Source: Glandiceps talaboti (Eukaryota; Hemichordata; Enteropneusta; Spengelidae). From it: a stretch of 64,000 bases of DNA. Under the pieces are notes generated by a model. It searched no databases. It was not told where the DNA came from and saw only the letters and a list, made by a program, of their open reading frames with translations. Where the stretch lies: the NCBI RefSeq assembly GCF_964340395.1, contig NC_135555.1, positions 21,936,225 to 22,000,224 of the forward strand. The letters are read 5' to 3'. This document shows, in pieces, positions 19,673-33,081 of this stretch. The stretch's first letter is position 1. Every line of letters starts with the position of its first letter. The position numbers and the translations under genes are program-made.

Positions 19673-19810
19673 CTGTGAAATAAAAATACAAAAAGTTAAC
19701 CCACTAGTGATTACAATGATGAACGGATAACAATAAGAAATAAAGAGTGAAACAAAGATTTAAAAAAAAACACAAAGAGACTGTTAGGGAAAAACTGACA
19801 TAAACCCATA

Positions 19811-20010
<200 letters not shown>

Positions 20011-21087
20011 ATGTAACAATTTATCACAGGTTTAACCCCAACACCCCATTCACACCCACCAAAAAACTTAAACGAAAAACAGCAACAAAACAAAACAAAA
20101 CAGCAGAGAGTACCAGCTGTGTATTACAATCAAGATCAATTAAATGGTGTGTTGGAAAGTTAACAGTTTTGCAAGGAAGACAATGAGTTCGTAATTTGCA
20201 TCCATGGCCATAAATATCAAGTTCAACTTCATCTTATGATTATATCATTAAGCTTTATGAACATGTGCACCCTGGTATCATAAATGTGTGTAACAAATAA
20301 TATCAAACTTGAAGCTTGCACCCTTCATATAAAGTCTAATTACTGAAAATCATTAATTATGCAAACGACTCCTTAAAACTACACTTACATCAACAAGCTT
20401 TGCAGGACATGTGCCCTTTGTTTTATTTGCAATATTTACCAAATTATATTCAATTTGAAGCATGCATTTGTAAGATATGGCCTAATTACTGACAGTCGTT
20501 GATTATGCAAATGAATTAAGTTTTTTTAGAAAATGAGACACAGCCAGACTTTACATCCCTAAATTATAACCTTCCCTTATGGAAGGTAAAAAAACGTCCA
20601 TTTTTGTTCATCATCTAAACACCAAGCAAACAACAAACAAAGCATGTACAGTAGATGTATTCACATGTACTAGGTTTGCTGTGTTGACAAACTATTACAT
20701 AATCATTTCAAAACGTCAGTTCTCTGTTTGCTTTTTTGATTATAGAAATAGAATGTAAGTTATGTGTGACCAATATATATAGGTCAATGTGTACTTCACC
20801 TGTGTCAATACAATAACTGCAAATTCAAAAAATTAAAACTTTATTGTGAAATGAAAAGTTAGATCTAAGGACTTATCACACTTTTCATTAGGGTATGATT
20901 TCAGTCACTTAACAAACAGTTTCACACAAATTATGATAATTAAACTTAATCACACTAGGTCTAGTCTTCTACTGGAACATTAAAAAAAGCTGAATGAAAT
21001 AATTACTTTGTCAATATCAATGCCTTAAGACAGCTGGTCACATCATTGAACTCTGTATATGATAACAAGAACAAAATTATTACTTAC

Positions 21088-21147
21088 CGATTTTGATTTC
21101 CTTTGGATTGTTTGTATCACTCTTGTTTTACATGGTTTACTTGCCAT
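21088..21147 (-). CDS. Possible first exon of a gene inside the composite element
   Basis: ATG followed by 20 open codons (MASKPCKTRVIQTIQRKS..) ending at a strong donor GTAAGTAA. The basic composition suggests a nucleic-acid-binding N-terminus. It is supported only by the start, frame and donor. The following exon was not proved. Confidence 0.35.
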
Positions 21148-21868
21148 AGCAGTGTGACAACTAAAGAGTGTGCCCTCGCCGACATTGCAAACGTATGGAA
21201 AAGCCCTCTAAGTAACCGATGTTGTATTTGATACTCTCTAAGATACGAATATTTATTCAACCGCGGTGGAACCAGTGTGAAAATGCGTCCGAACAATGCC
21301 TCAGGTAGGACGACCTACGTGTAGATGGGGCTATTGTCGTATGTTTGCATATGCGGTACCGCGGTACACACATCACATACAAAGTGAAATAGACAACGAT
21401 AGAAACAAACTCGCCAGCTTACAAATGTATTGTTTACATGACTTTGCCGACGATGAGGAATAATCATCATTAATTTACATTAAACTTAGTTGCTAAAATT
21501 ATGGATGAGTTAAAACAACAAGGGACATTGCATATATTTTTTCCGACATTTCATAGGCGAATGTTAATATGCAGTGTTTTTTCGGAGTGTCTGTTGAGGT
21601 GTGGGATATTTATGACATCAATTTGAGGAGTATTTCTATGAATAATAAGTACTGGTTACCTTTGATAAACGGTTGCCTAATAAAGTACACTGAATCCACT
21701 GATCTTTAATGATGTCTATATCGCGAGCAAACGTGAAACTGAGATGATGTGGGGGAACGGTTATTTACGTATACTTTCTAGGGAATTGCATAACATACAT
21801 GTATATCCATGGCCGATACATGTATTTGACCTAAAACCTGTTGTTCTGTATCTCTTTGTAACGTCGTT

Positions 21869-21900
<32 letters not shown>

Positions 21901-22172
21901 AAAGATTCAGTTTGCTTCATCGTACATTACAGTATAGCAAGTATAGTATAGTATGACAAGTTGAGAACTACACGACACGTCTGTTTACATGTAATACAGG
22001 CTTCAACATGTGCCTTATGCAGGAGTCAATGTCACCCCCCCCCCCCCACCTCGGGGCATAGTGGGGGATTTGGAAATTAGTCTTATAAAATTTGTCAAAT
22101 TCCCCACTCCCTGGGGCAAGACATTCTGGAAAATCACCACCTAAAAGAAGTAATACTCCCAACATTTCTCCC

Positions 22173-22517
22173 CACAGGCATTTGTTTCCCGAGTTATGGC
22201 TCAGAATATTTCTATCACTGAGAATACGATAAAATGACAATAATATTGTTAATATTGACATATTAAACCAACACTATATGAAAGGGGTAAAATTACACTT
22301 GTTTCTGTGATCGCGCAGTTTCACTAAATGCGAAGGAAGAAAGGAAGGAAGTGTCTTCCTTCGCATTTAGTGAAACTGCGCGATCACAGAAACAAGTGTA
22401 ATTTTACCCCTTTCATATAGTGTTGGTTTAATATGTCAATATTAACAATATTATTGTCATTTTATTGTATTCTGATAGAAATATTCTGAGCCATAACTCG
22501 GGAAACAAATGCCTGTG
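22173..22517. repeat. Near-perfect 345-bp palindrome (foldback element)
   Basis: The arms of about 165 bp are reverse complements (left CACAGGCATTTGTTTCCCG, right CGGGAAACAAATGCCTGTG), with a ~13-base spacer AAGGAAGGAAGTG at 22,341-22,353. The few mismatches suggest a recent origin. Confidence 0.92.
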
Positions 22518-22717
22518 ATTGACTCGTGCATTAGTAGGAGTACGTTGCGTTAGACTGGTTAGTACCTTGCCTTTACCACGTTTCCAACCCGAATTAGCAA
22601 TTACGATTTTATGTGCATTTCACCTGTTTCTATTTCAATCGTGCACAATGAACCAAGAAACACAACACTCTAAAAAATATACACACGTATACTTGCCAAT
22701 GGTCATCACAATAAACT

Positions 22718-22984
22718 TTACCGATTCAACGAACGTTTTGAAGGCCAGCAGTAAATGTAACTGGTTCCCTGACCAATTAAGTAGTTCCCCGCTTGTGGCT
22801 CATGATCAAAGTGAAATCGAAAATTGTGTTTGAACTGATATAAAGGCAAGTCAGCTTCATGATGATAGCAGACTACCGAGAGTTGATTGCTTTTATTTTG
22901 ATACATAATTATAACATGTATCATTGTCGAAATCAACATAAAAAGACACAACGCTGTACTGATGTTGCAATTCAGTGTTGCCAT
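22718..22984 (-). CDS. Possible membrane-anchored protein exon, family unknown
   Basis: 88 codons from ATG: ALCLFMLISTMIHVIIMY forms a hydrophobic anchor near the N-terminus, followed by polar residues, as in a type II membrane protein. A possible donor GTAAAG follows CGTTGAATCG. No homology recognised and no second exon found, so this may be a chance ORF. Confidence 0.2.
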   Translation of the reverse strand: MATLNCNISTALCLFMLISTMIHVIIMYQNKSNQLSVVCYHHEADLPLYQFKHNFRFHFDHEPQAGNYLIGQGTSYIYCWPSKRSLNR

Positions 22985-24658
22985 ATTGTTGTGTCTACCT
23001 GGATCATGGCAAACACAGGTTCATATAACATATATGGTCATAACACAGTACAGTCAATACGTCAAAACAAAATGATAAATAGATAAAACAAAAATAAGAC
23101 ATTCCTAGCCATAGTTCTCTTCAGCATGTTCAAATTTTATTTTACAAGACAAAAATAGTCATAGACGATACACCATGCCACATGTACAGTGAGTCTTCAG
23201 TACACGCACGGGACGGGAAGTTTTTTGAAAGACAACGAAAATGCTTCGTGTCACTCTGTGGATGGTAATGAACGCAATCAAGAGAAAATCAAATAACGTG
23301 AGTACATAGTTTTCAAGGTGGCTGGTTATCAGACAAAACTAAAAAGCCCAAAGTGTAAAATAAGATATCTAGAAAATATTTGACGATTGCGCGGCAATCA
23401 CGAGCGAAAGTGTTCTAGGTGAATTTAACCCTTGACCTATTTTCATAAGGACGTCGAAGTTAACGAGGTCAGTGTGACATCTCAAGCATGATCAACAACG
23501 TTTGCATGAGTGAGTACAACTAAATGTTGTCTAAACTTTAGTGGAAGAGAAATTCTGTTGATCAGACACAGACTATTTTCAAATTCTTACAACATCTTGA
23601 CGATAAGAAGCAAATGTGACACTGACAGACAGGCTAGTCCGTCCGTACACCATACAGGAGGCACAAACATACCACATGTGCATCTGGTTGACTGCGATTG
23701 ATTGTGATCACGTAATATTTAGCACTAACTTTATGCTGTTGCTTCCAAATATTATTGAACTGCAATCTTTCTAAACAAGTCATGGAAATTGCCAGAAACC
23801 TGATTATTTTATGACTGAATATGTTACGATCATAAATTCCCTTACTTTCAGTTAAATTTTCTGATGGGAAGCATTTAGTGTGAAATCTGATGAGCGACAT
23901 TGATGGGTACAGTGACGTAATTCGTAAACAAATCTAACGTTGGTAACTTTTATTTTTGTAAATGGTCCTTAAATATCAAGTACACCTGTCTTCATAGCAA
24001 ACAGAAATCTGAGGCCAAATTTTGCCACGAATGGATACATCATTTGACTCCACAATATAATAAGCACGGCAATAGCTCAAAAACCTGGCTCAAATTTTAT
24101 AACACTCGCACAGCTCAGAGCGCCTGTAGGGTGTCGGAAAAATCGATTATCTTTTCAGTAAACTTTGCAACACTGTATTATCAAAATTTTGTACCTGTCA
24201 ATGTACTGCTGCATACAATGTAGTAGAAATACTACTACTAAACACTTCATGGAATATTTGTAACAGTATGTTGTGAAAGTCTACGATGATTTGAAAACAG
24301 CAGTGGTTTCGGAATAATATTACAAATATTGTGAGACGCATTGCAAATATTGTTTTCAGGGAATGTCATCAGCAACTTTATAAATCATTACAGAACAATG
24401 TATTTGTCTGTACCTTGCTCGGTCGTGATGCGAGCTGTTCAGACAAATATCGGGGGGGGGGGGGGGGGCGGCCTCCTCTCACACAGTTAGGGGTTGGCCG
24501 ATGGTTGAGGGCGCCCCGTCACGGCGTACCTTACAGACTAAGCTAATATATGCTCAAACGGATGCATTTTATTGACAATAGGACCAAAAGGCACCATTCC
24601 TCTAAATTGTTTCTCACACAATGCTTTATTATTATATACTTTTTAAACCCCTTCACTT

Positions 24659-24697
<39 letters not shown>

Positions 24698-27312
24698 AAC
24701 ATCACATTTGGTGTAAAAATATCTAAGAATAAATCTAGGTTTTCTTGCACCTAGAAAGTTTGAAGTACTAGTGTGTGTCAATTAAGCAACATAATCCTAA
24801 TTTAATCATAAATTGACAGTTTGATTTGCTGTATTTTATTTCATCGAAATAGATGAAAATAACCAACTGCCTTGCTGCATCATCCATTAAATCCCCATTT
24901 CAGCATTCTTGAGGAAACTAAATTTGTCCTGTACTCTTCTAATGGAAAGTGTGTTTGCTAAGGGTTTGGAACCCTGGTAACAATTCAAGAAGTAGTAAAT
25001 CTGGTAAAACTGACAGTTACCCCATACACTATTTACAAGGATTGTGGTGGGATGGGGAATCCTGGTAAAATGAAAGGGGAACTCAGGTAGATTTTGCCTA
25101 CTTACCGCCCTTAACAAAAAACACTGAAACAACACTCCCACAGCTCTGTCTCCTTCCTTTTACCTGTGCCAGAGCCTCTACATGTAGGTTATGAAGTATG
25201 TAAATGTTACCATTTTTCTCACACATTTACCATATATCTTGCTAAAATACAAGGGCAAGGTTCAATTGGTAAATCATAAATGACTGAGCATGTACAATTG
25301 CAGGTCATTCATTGAAATAAATTGACATTTGAAAAAGTTTTTTTTTGTTTGTTCTGTGCCTGAAAAAAAGGGGTGGGTGCTATTTCAATGTTTCCAAGGT
25401 CTGTCTATGTAAAGCCATATATCAAACATGCAATGGCCAATTTTATTCAAAACCTTGATGATTTCACACCCAACATTTGAGAATTTTTATTTACATACCA
25501 AAACCAGTCAAATGTCTCTTGTTGAGAAAAATGTGTTGATCACTTTTGCAATTATTTGTAATTTGTGATGTAATTTTATTTGAATTGTCGATGATATTCT
25601 TCAGTGGTAAAAATATCTAATTTAGTGTCATCACTGGCTGCATCAGAACACTACATTGTGAAATCTTTGTAAATTAACAGCTCTAGCAAAAAAAAGGTTA
25701 TGTCAGTATTGATTGTGTGTGTTGATTGTATTTTTTCACTTTAATTAATCATAGCATTTTGAGTAGTGCCTGACCATTTCTTGTTTATTGTCAATTATGT
25801 TTTTTTTTTGTTTCTCTTGCAGCCTGCATGTAGCAGATCCATGGAGTATTGCACACTTGTTTTTTAGAACCTACATGTGTTTCTCTATTCATTTCCTATA
25901 CCAAGCTGAACATTAGTAGGACAGGTTGAAGGGGTGAAAAAAAAGATTATGAAAACTTATCACTTGTCCAGTGAGTCCACATAGTTGATAATTTTTGTGG
26001 TCTAAATATGCACCTTTGCAATCGATTTATATTTTCATTTGCTTATTGCCATTGTCAACAAATATTACTCAGCAAGTTTCTGCAGGTACAAAACAGTTCT
26101 GTACATAATATACTGGACAATATTAATTGTCATGGCCTAATTAAAATTAAAATTATTATATTCATATATAAAAATAATATAGCATAACATGATTTTTTTG
26201 GCTCATGATCAGTTATTATAAGTAGAATCACATTATATTGTGACATGTCAATATGAAGAATTTTTGTTCTAACCTTTATATAAATATCAATATTAATTTT
26301 TTTTATTTCAACATTTATATAAAATCTTGCTAAATATTTCCTCTTGTGCATGTCCCATGTCAATATATTTCTTTTACTTCCACTTGCACATCTACTATAT
26401 TTCCTCCAGTCACTAGTGTTTGTTTCTTTTTTCACAGAACTATTTTAAAATAAAATCATGGAAAAATTTGCAGTTGATTCGATGACCTAACCTAAGAAAT
26501 CATGCAATTTATTATTGACCAGTGATGAATGATGTATGTTTTCTTGATAGACTAAAGCAAGATGTATCAAGGACAGCTGGTCCAAATTGTTTCTCGAAAG
26601 ACGTCTCTCTAACTGCTACATTGTTTATAGTTTTCAAGACTTGTTGGCACCATGCCATACAATGTAACCAAAATACCATCAGACACGTGAATAAACACAT
26701 ACTTGGGTCCTTACATTATTAATCTTTCTACTAAGTTTCATGTAAATTCATTGATAATTCTTTGAGATATTACTGCAAAGTAAACAAGCCAAGGTGAAAT
26801 GATAATCTGTCTAGTCAGCATATACTTTTACTGTATTGTTCCATAAACAAGGCTTTTTCCCCCATGTCTTTCATTGTGCCGTACTCAGATTAGATGGTGT
26901 TATTGTGAGTGTAAGATTGATTGTTTCAATAGATTTCAACCGAGTGGTGTTGCTGAAGAAGTTGTTTAGAGCTCAGCACCTCCTTGTAAGTTGTACACCC
27001 ATCAAGATCGCTGTCCAAGCTATGTCTCGTCTAGTCTCGCTTCACTTCTCGGGTCATTTTTGCCTTGTAAATGTTTGGCATGAAGGAAGGGTTTCGTAGC
27101 CGGCTCGCAGCAAATAATCAGACAGAGTATTTGTATCTCAAGATTTAACGAATACATTTGTACTTCTGAATCAGTAAACAATTATGTATTTTAGTAATTC
27201 CTTTATTTTTTGGCACCAACATTTAATTAGTAATAAAGACATTCCCATCAACTTTTGAGGTACATTGGAAATATTGTTGTGACGTGTTTTATGTTTGTGT
27301 GCTGGTTATATG
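22985..27312. other. Gene-poor AT-rich region
   Basis: No exon recognised. Contains a 0.17-kb repeat at 24,955-25,130 (TTGCTAAGGGTTTGGAACC ... ACTTACCGCCCTTAAC) related to 47,365-47,510, a (TAA)n run at 24,661-24,692, and a Mutator-like MITE at 24.45 kb. Confidence 0.4.
24451..24541. mobile_element. Mutator-like MITE copy, left part replaced by a G run
   Basis: The right half matches the copy at 28.3 kb (GGGGTTGGCCGATG, GTCACGGCGTACCTTACAG). The left end is a 17-G tract. Confidence 0.6.
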
Positions 27313-27503
27313 CCAATCTGATTAAAATCCGATGTAGATGTCGGCTAATCGTTCATTGCTATTTTACATTCGTTATATTGCCTGATCAGGATAAAAACGT
27401 AAACATGCGTACCACGAAGGTACGTCAATTCAGGCTAAATAACGAAGTATTATAGCAAAATGAACGATTAGCCGACATCTACATCGGATTTTAATCAGAT
27501 TGG
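27313..27503. repeat. 191-bp palindrome (foldback MITE)
   Basis: Left CCAATCTGATTAAAATCCG and right CGGATTTTAATCAGATTGG. The arms of about 60 bp are nearly perfect around a ~70-bp centre. Confidence 0.88.
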
Positions 27504-27589
27504 TTATAGGCAATCCTGATCACAAAAGAAAATTCGGCCGTTGTGGGCGCTCTTTTGAACCCTTTATTATAAGGATGCCACCAGTGATG

Positions 27590-28075
27590 TAGTCTACAGT
27601 CTAGGGAGGGATGACGACGACGCCCCCGACGACGCATTTTATAGTCTGGTACAGTCTAATCTCGGTTACCCTGACTCTCAACCTAGGCTATGAAGTGAGC
27701 CATCAGCGGTGAGGTTAGGTAACCGAGACTAAGTTAGTCGAGGGAGGGATTATAACGACGCACCCGGCGACATCTTTATTTATTTATTTATTTTATTCAC
27801 ATACCATCCAATAGGCATAGTCCAATAACAGGATGAGAAAAAAACAATAAAAAATAGAATACAAAGAAAATAGTAAATAAAATACACAAATAAAACAATA
27901 TACATACACTAATGACAAAATGTAATATTAAAACGTACACACAAAACATTCTTGGGAGGGATGATAAGCACGCCACCAGCAACGCATTTTACATTGTAGG
28001 GAGGGGTGCATTTTTACACCATAGGTAGGGGTGAAAAGGGCGCCCTCAGCGACGCATTTTACAGTCTAAGTATGT
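27590..28075. repeat. MITE-derived composite with repeated GACGCATTTTACAGTCT modules
   Basis: At least three modules of the type GGGAGGGATGA...GACGCATTTTACAGTCT occur here (27,605, 27,745, 27,955, 28,020). A LINE-like AT-rich tail of (TTTA)n with TTATTCACATACCATCC lies between them at 27,775-27,950. Confidence 0.45.
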
Positions 28076-28345
28076 CATTGTTTAGGTTTTATTCCAAATC
28101 AACACTCTTATCACTCACCTTTACTATTACAATAAAACTACGTCACTGAATAAAATCTATCGGACTCGTCTGGAAAAATATTAACAAAGTCAAGGATATT
28201 TGCCGTTTGTATCACTATCTCCCTGATTTCAATGAAATCATAGTCGATAAATGTCACTGTATTCCAAGATTTACACGTACCACTACATGTGGCTAATTAG
28301 CTGTAGTTGGTACATGACAATACATTCCCAGGTTAGCCAATTATC

Positions 28346-28452
28346 TAGACTGTAAGATACGTAGTGACGTTTCGCCCTCACCGACCTCGTCTAGGTAGGG
28401 GTTGGCCGATGTGTGAGGGCGCCCCGACGGTCACGGCGTACCTTACAGACTA
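28346..28452. mobile_element. Mutator-like MITE, 107 bp, 9-bp target duplication
   Basis: Terminal inverted repeats TAGACTGTAAGATACG and CGTACCTTACAGACTA, flanked by the perfect 9-bp direct repeat CCAATTATC. The interior has TCGCCCTCACCGACC and TGTGAGGGCGCCCCGA. The 9-bp duplication fits the Mutator/MULE superfamily. Confidence 0.85.
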
Positions 28453-29065
28453 CCAATTATCTAAAGCTCTACAAACTGTATCACACCATTATTAGGTTCA
28501 TTATATTTACATGTCATGCCATACAAAAGTAGAGTTTTTAACAAACAAAGAAACAATTACCTAACTATACATAAACAAGGCTACAATTTTTTTCAGAAAC
28601 CGGAGAAAAAGTGGGATTCTGAGCAAGTGTGTCTACGAATTAAAATATAATACATCTACTAAATGCAGCAGATTTCGATGAAATGATGTACAATTTACAC
28701 CTAATCTATTTGTTATTTTGATTTCTTCCACTTTTTTGATATTTTGCAATTAAAATACAACATTTCAAAACCTTGGATAACAATTATTGTTTTGCAGTAG
28801 TTTCACCTGTAAAGTGTAATATTGAAAATTATGATGTAAAATTTATCACATTGGCTGATTTCTTGGTAGGTAACAAAAATTCAAAATATATCAGAAGTGT
28901 TAATTCAAATATTTCTGGATTACACAGATATTACTAATGCCGACTGCACCTCTAATAAGTCAAAGTTTAACCACATTGTGTTATTATATGCCAATTTTAA
29001 AGTACGCATCGTCCCAGTACTATAGTTACACCAACCATTTAAACAATGCACATTATACATGACGA

Positions 29066-29372
29066 ACGAGTGAGTGAGTGAGTGAGTGAGTGAGTGAGTG
29101 AGTGGGTGGGTGAGTGAGTGAGTGAGTGAGTGCGTGCGTGCGTGCGTGCGTGCGTCAGTGAGTGAGTGAGTGCGTGCGTGCGTGCGTGAGTGCGTGAGTG
29201 AGTTAGTGAGTGAGTGAGTGCGTGCGTGCGTGCGTGCGTGAGTGAGTGCGTGCCTGCCTGCGTGCGTGAGTGCATGCGTTCGTGCATGAGTGAGTGAGTG
29301 CGTGCGTGCGTGAGTGATTGAGTGAGTGAGTGAGTGAGTGAGTGAGTGAGTAAGTAAGTAAGCAAATACTTT
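29066..29372. repeat. (TGAG)n/(TGCG)n microsatellite
   Basis: About 300 bp of GAGTGAGTGAG alternating with CGTGCGTGCG blocks. Long ORFs across it are artefacts. Confidence 0.95.
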
Positions 29373-29994
29373 CATTGTACCCCTAAAACAAGAAAAACAT
29401 AGTTCATCACTGTATTTATTCTTTGTTCCATACATATCCCTCTCTGTAAGGAAAATCTCAGCTATAAAATTCAAAATATATCAGAAGGTGCTAATTAAAA
29501 TATTTCTGGATTACACAGATTGCACGATTGACATTTTTTTCAAAAATATTAATCATGGAAAGTTTTCCCCGACTATGTCAGCTTTCAAAAATGCCAATCG
29601 TGCTACTCGATTGACATTTTTGAAATGCAAGATTGACATTTTTGGTCTTGTCTTCAAAGAAAGCACCATCATTACACTTTTGATGTATTTTAGACTGTCA
29701 ATACTGTCGATGTCAAATATGTCAAATAACGATCTCTTGTCCATAGTTCAGAGTGTAGCATGTACAGTTTCTTAATATTGGTTTCTGTATGCATGTTTGT
29801 ATCAAATGAAAACAGTGAACACTAATGTGCAAAGCACTGTACCCATACACCTACGTATACAAATGAAGCAAGTTTATAACTAAACATTTATTGCGACTTT
29901 TCCCCTCCCTCTGATAACCTTTTGTGTACGTATACATCAAATGTATCAATTTTCCTTCCACAAGCTTATCAAGATTTCTCTCTATTTTGACGGT

Positions 29995-30234
29995 TTATTT
30001 CTTGACCATTTGAGTCTCGTAATACACGAGATCTGTGTGATAGCTACTGTTGATGCGCACACACAAGTCAGAGAACTTAGTTGCCAAGGGCAAAAAAAAT
30101 ACCGTACGGTCACGTGTATCATCTACTATTCGTTCGATGACGATTCCATAATTCGGTTGTGAGCGAAGACGATGAAAGCGGCGGCACAGTCCTCTCTCCA
30201 TATACCACAGAAAATCGTCAATTTGTAAGTACAT
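29995..30234 (-). CDS. Possible short coding exon, unknown
   Basis: 79 codons from ATG to TAA with a varied, non-repetitive composition (MERGLCRRFHRLRSQPNYG, then VIERIVDDTRDRTVFFLP). It lies in a locally CpG-richer patch. No family recognised and no splice partner found. Confidence 0.2.
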   Translation of the reverse strand: MYLQIDDFLWYMERGLCRRFHRLRSQPNYGIVIERIVDDTRDRTVFFLPLATKFSDLCVRINSSYHTDLVYYETQMVKK

Positions 30235-31204
30235 GGATTCAAAATACTGAAAATTTACTTTCTCTTTATGTTACGGAGGTCATGAAAGGTGCATATGTCC
30301 AGGTTAGACTCGCAGTCAACATTATTTACGACTAAAAACAACTATAGATGAGCAGATTTACCATTCGTCCCGAAAACAAGCGTTACTACCATTCTCAACA
30401 CAGAGGGCGCAATCCACTACGCATATACGTACGCCATACGAATACAACTGTTTTCGAGGACCGAGTTAGTATCATCTGAAAACTCTTATGACAACTACGA
30501 TTGTTTCAATTTTCTATCATTTTCGTTTAACTTCATGGTGCAAAGGTTCGTGCAGCAATTGATTAATTTAGATTACTTTCAATATCCCCATCGATTAATA
30601 CCCCATACCACATTATAATGGTATCCGTCATTTTATTTGCCATCGAAAACAGATTCAGGATTATCACTGATGAGGTTATATTTATGAACTTTACACTATT
30701 CACAATATTCACATAAAACCTAGCTATAGCTTCAACTATTGTAGGATAATGTCCGTGCATACCTTTCATGACATTACACTTGTCTTCTGACATTGCAAGA
30801 ACAATTGTTTGCAAAGTATATATTTTTAGAGTATATCATTTCTAAGTAAGTAAGTATTGAGTTCTGATCAGTCAATAGCAAATGGTGGTTAGAGACGCTA
30901 TCCCAGTGCAGTAAGAAGTATACTACGAATACCTTTATAATACACAGCAATGTTTGAAGACAAAATGTATAAAGTCGACTTTAGCATCATTGTGCCCAAA
31001 AAGTATTTCTCATGACGTCATAACAATACGACCAACATAACTTCTTGCTTTCAGTGTGTGATATCTACTTCGTCATTGCACAGACAACTAACACATACTT
31101 GTCTGTGGTCATTGAAGCGATGCGAAAAGCCCCTAGGGGGTTTCTCAAGAAATAAAGTAAAGTTCCTTCCCTTCCCTACCCTCTCTAACGAACTTCATTC
31201 ATTG
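30235..31204. other. No gene seen
   Basis: Unique-looking AT-rich sequence with no exon and no clear repeat recognised. Confidence 0.4.
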
Positions 31205-31211
31205 ACGTAAT

Positions 31212-32402
31212 TATTTCAAGTTGATGAAATCAGGATAGATGGTAAAGATCTATCCCAACGGTGGGTTACGTGCTGGTAACCTCTGACCCCATGTTATTTA
31301 CGAAATCCTAGAATATTCAAATGTATCCCGTCAAAAGAAGATGAAATCTGGATAGATGGTAAAGATCTATCCCTACGGTGGGTTAAGTGCTGGTAACCTC
31401 TGACCCCATAGTATTTATGAAATCTTGGAATATGCACATTTTTTTCATTTCAAAAGAAGATGAAATCTGGATAGATGGTAAAGATCTATCCCAACGGTGG
31501 GTTAAGTGCTGGTAACCTCTGACCCCATGTTATTTACCAAATTTTGTAATGTATATATTTATCGTGTCAACAGAAGACGAAATCTGGATAGATGGTAAAG
31601 ATCTACCCCAACGGTGGGTTAAGTGCTGGTAACCTCTGACCCCATAATATTTATGAAATCTTGGAATATTCAAAATTATCCTCTCAAAAGAAGATGAAAT
31701 CTGGATAGATGGTAAAGATCTATCCCAACGGTGGGTTAAGTGCTGGTAACCTCTGACCCCATACTATTTACGAAATCTTGGAATATTCAAAATTATTCTC
31801 TCAAAAGAAGATGAAATCTGGATAGATGGTAAAGATCTAGCCTAACGGTGGGTTAAGTGCTGGTAACCTCTGACCCCATAATATTTATGAAATCTTGGAA
31901 TATGCACATTTTTTTCATTTCAAAACGAGATGAAATCTGGATAGATGGTAAAGATCGATCCCAACGATGGGTTAAGTGCTGGTAACCTCTGACCCCATAA
32001 TATTTATGAAATCTTGGAATATGCACATTTTTTTCATGTCAAAATAAGATGAAATCTGCATAGATGGTAAAGATCTATCCCAACGGTGGGTTAAGTGCTC
32101 GTAACCTCTGATCCCATATTATTCATGAAATATTGGAATATGCAATTTTTTCCTGTCAAAAGAAGATCAAATCTGGATAGATGGTAAAGATCTCAATTTA
32201 TCCTCTCAAAAAAAGACGAAAGCTGGATAGATGGTAAAGATCTATCTCAACGGTGGGTTATGTGCTGGTAACCTCTGACCCCAACATTATTTACGAAATC
32301 TTGGAATATTCAAATTTGTCCTCTCAAAAGAAGATGAAATCTGGATAGATGGTAAAGATCTATCCCAACGGTGGGTTAAGTGCTGGTAACCTCTGACCCC
32401 AT
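31212..32402. repeat. Satellite, ~117-bp unit, about eleven copies
   Basis: Each unit has GATAGATGGTAAAGATCTATC, GGTGGGTTAAGTGCTGG and AACCTCTGACCCCAT. The first motif is an inverted repeat (GATAGAT ... ATCTATC). Unit starts are near 31,225, 31,343, 31,462, 31,579, 31,696, 31,813, 31,932, 32,052, 32,222 and 32,338, with one shortened unit near 32,168. Confidence 0.93.
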
Positions 32403-32790
32403 GTTATTCATAATACCTGTTTTATCATACCTAGTTTCTGTGATGCTATATAAGTTTTGGTTCATACATACAACAGTAGGGGGGGGGGTATGACATCGCT
32501 ACCGATTTTATAAGAATATCGCCAATACCTATAATAACGTCATTGTTCTGTATTAGGACCGTCGTAGACAAGAATAAAACCATTTAGGAAAGGAATAACA
32601 GTTTACAAGCGACTGTGATTTAAAGAATATATTTGTACTTCTGAATCAGTAAAGAATTTTTCATTTCATGTATTTTTCGGCATCCACATTTAATCAGTAA
32701 TAAAGACATCTGTCAACTTTTGAGCTACATTAATTGTAAATATTGTTGTGATGTGTTTTATTTCATGTGTTCGCTAAGTACCCAATCGAG

Positions 32791-32871
32791 AACGTAAGAT
32801 ACTGTTGTGTCACTCTGCCCTCACCAGCCTGCTGTGTGAGGGCGCCCCATCATGGCGTATACTACAGACTA
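32791..32871. mobile_element. Mutator-like MITE copy, diverged
   Basis: Interior GTGTGAGGGCGCCCCATCA, right end ACTACAGACTA, and a left end reduced to ACGTAAGATACTG. Confidence 0.6.
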
Positions 32872-33000
32872 TACTTACTCCTGGTCACAATAGAATAACA
32901 GGTTATGAAAGATTTGAGTTTGTTCCATAGTAAAAGTTTGTATGTCATACCAACAAGATTACATCACAGGAATGGAATCTGCTGGACATCCAAGTAAAGC

Positions 33001-33042
33001 GTGCACACGCAGACTGACACAGACACACAGACACAGATAGAT

Positions 33043-33081
<39 letters not shown>

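Noticed and set aside
29039-29474. Long T-H-S repeat ORFs on the minus strand
   Set aside because: Pure TGAG/TGCG microsatellite with no coding character outside the repeat.
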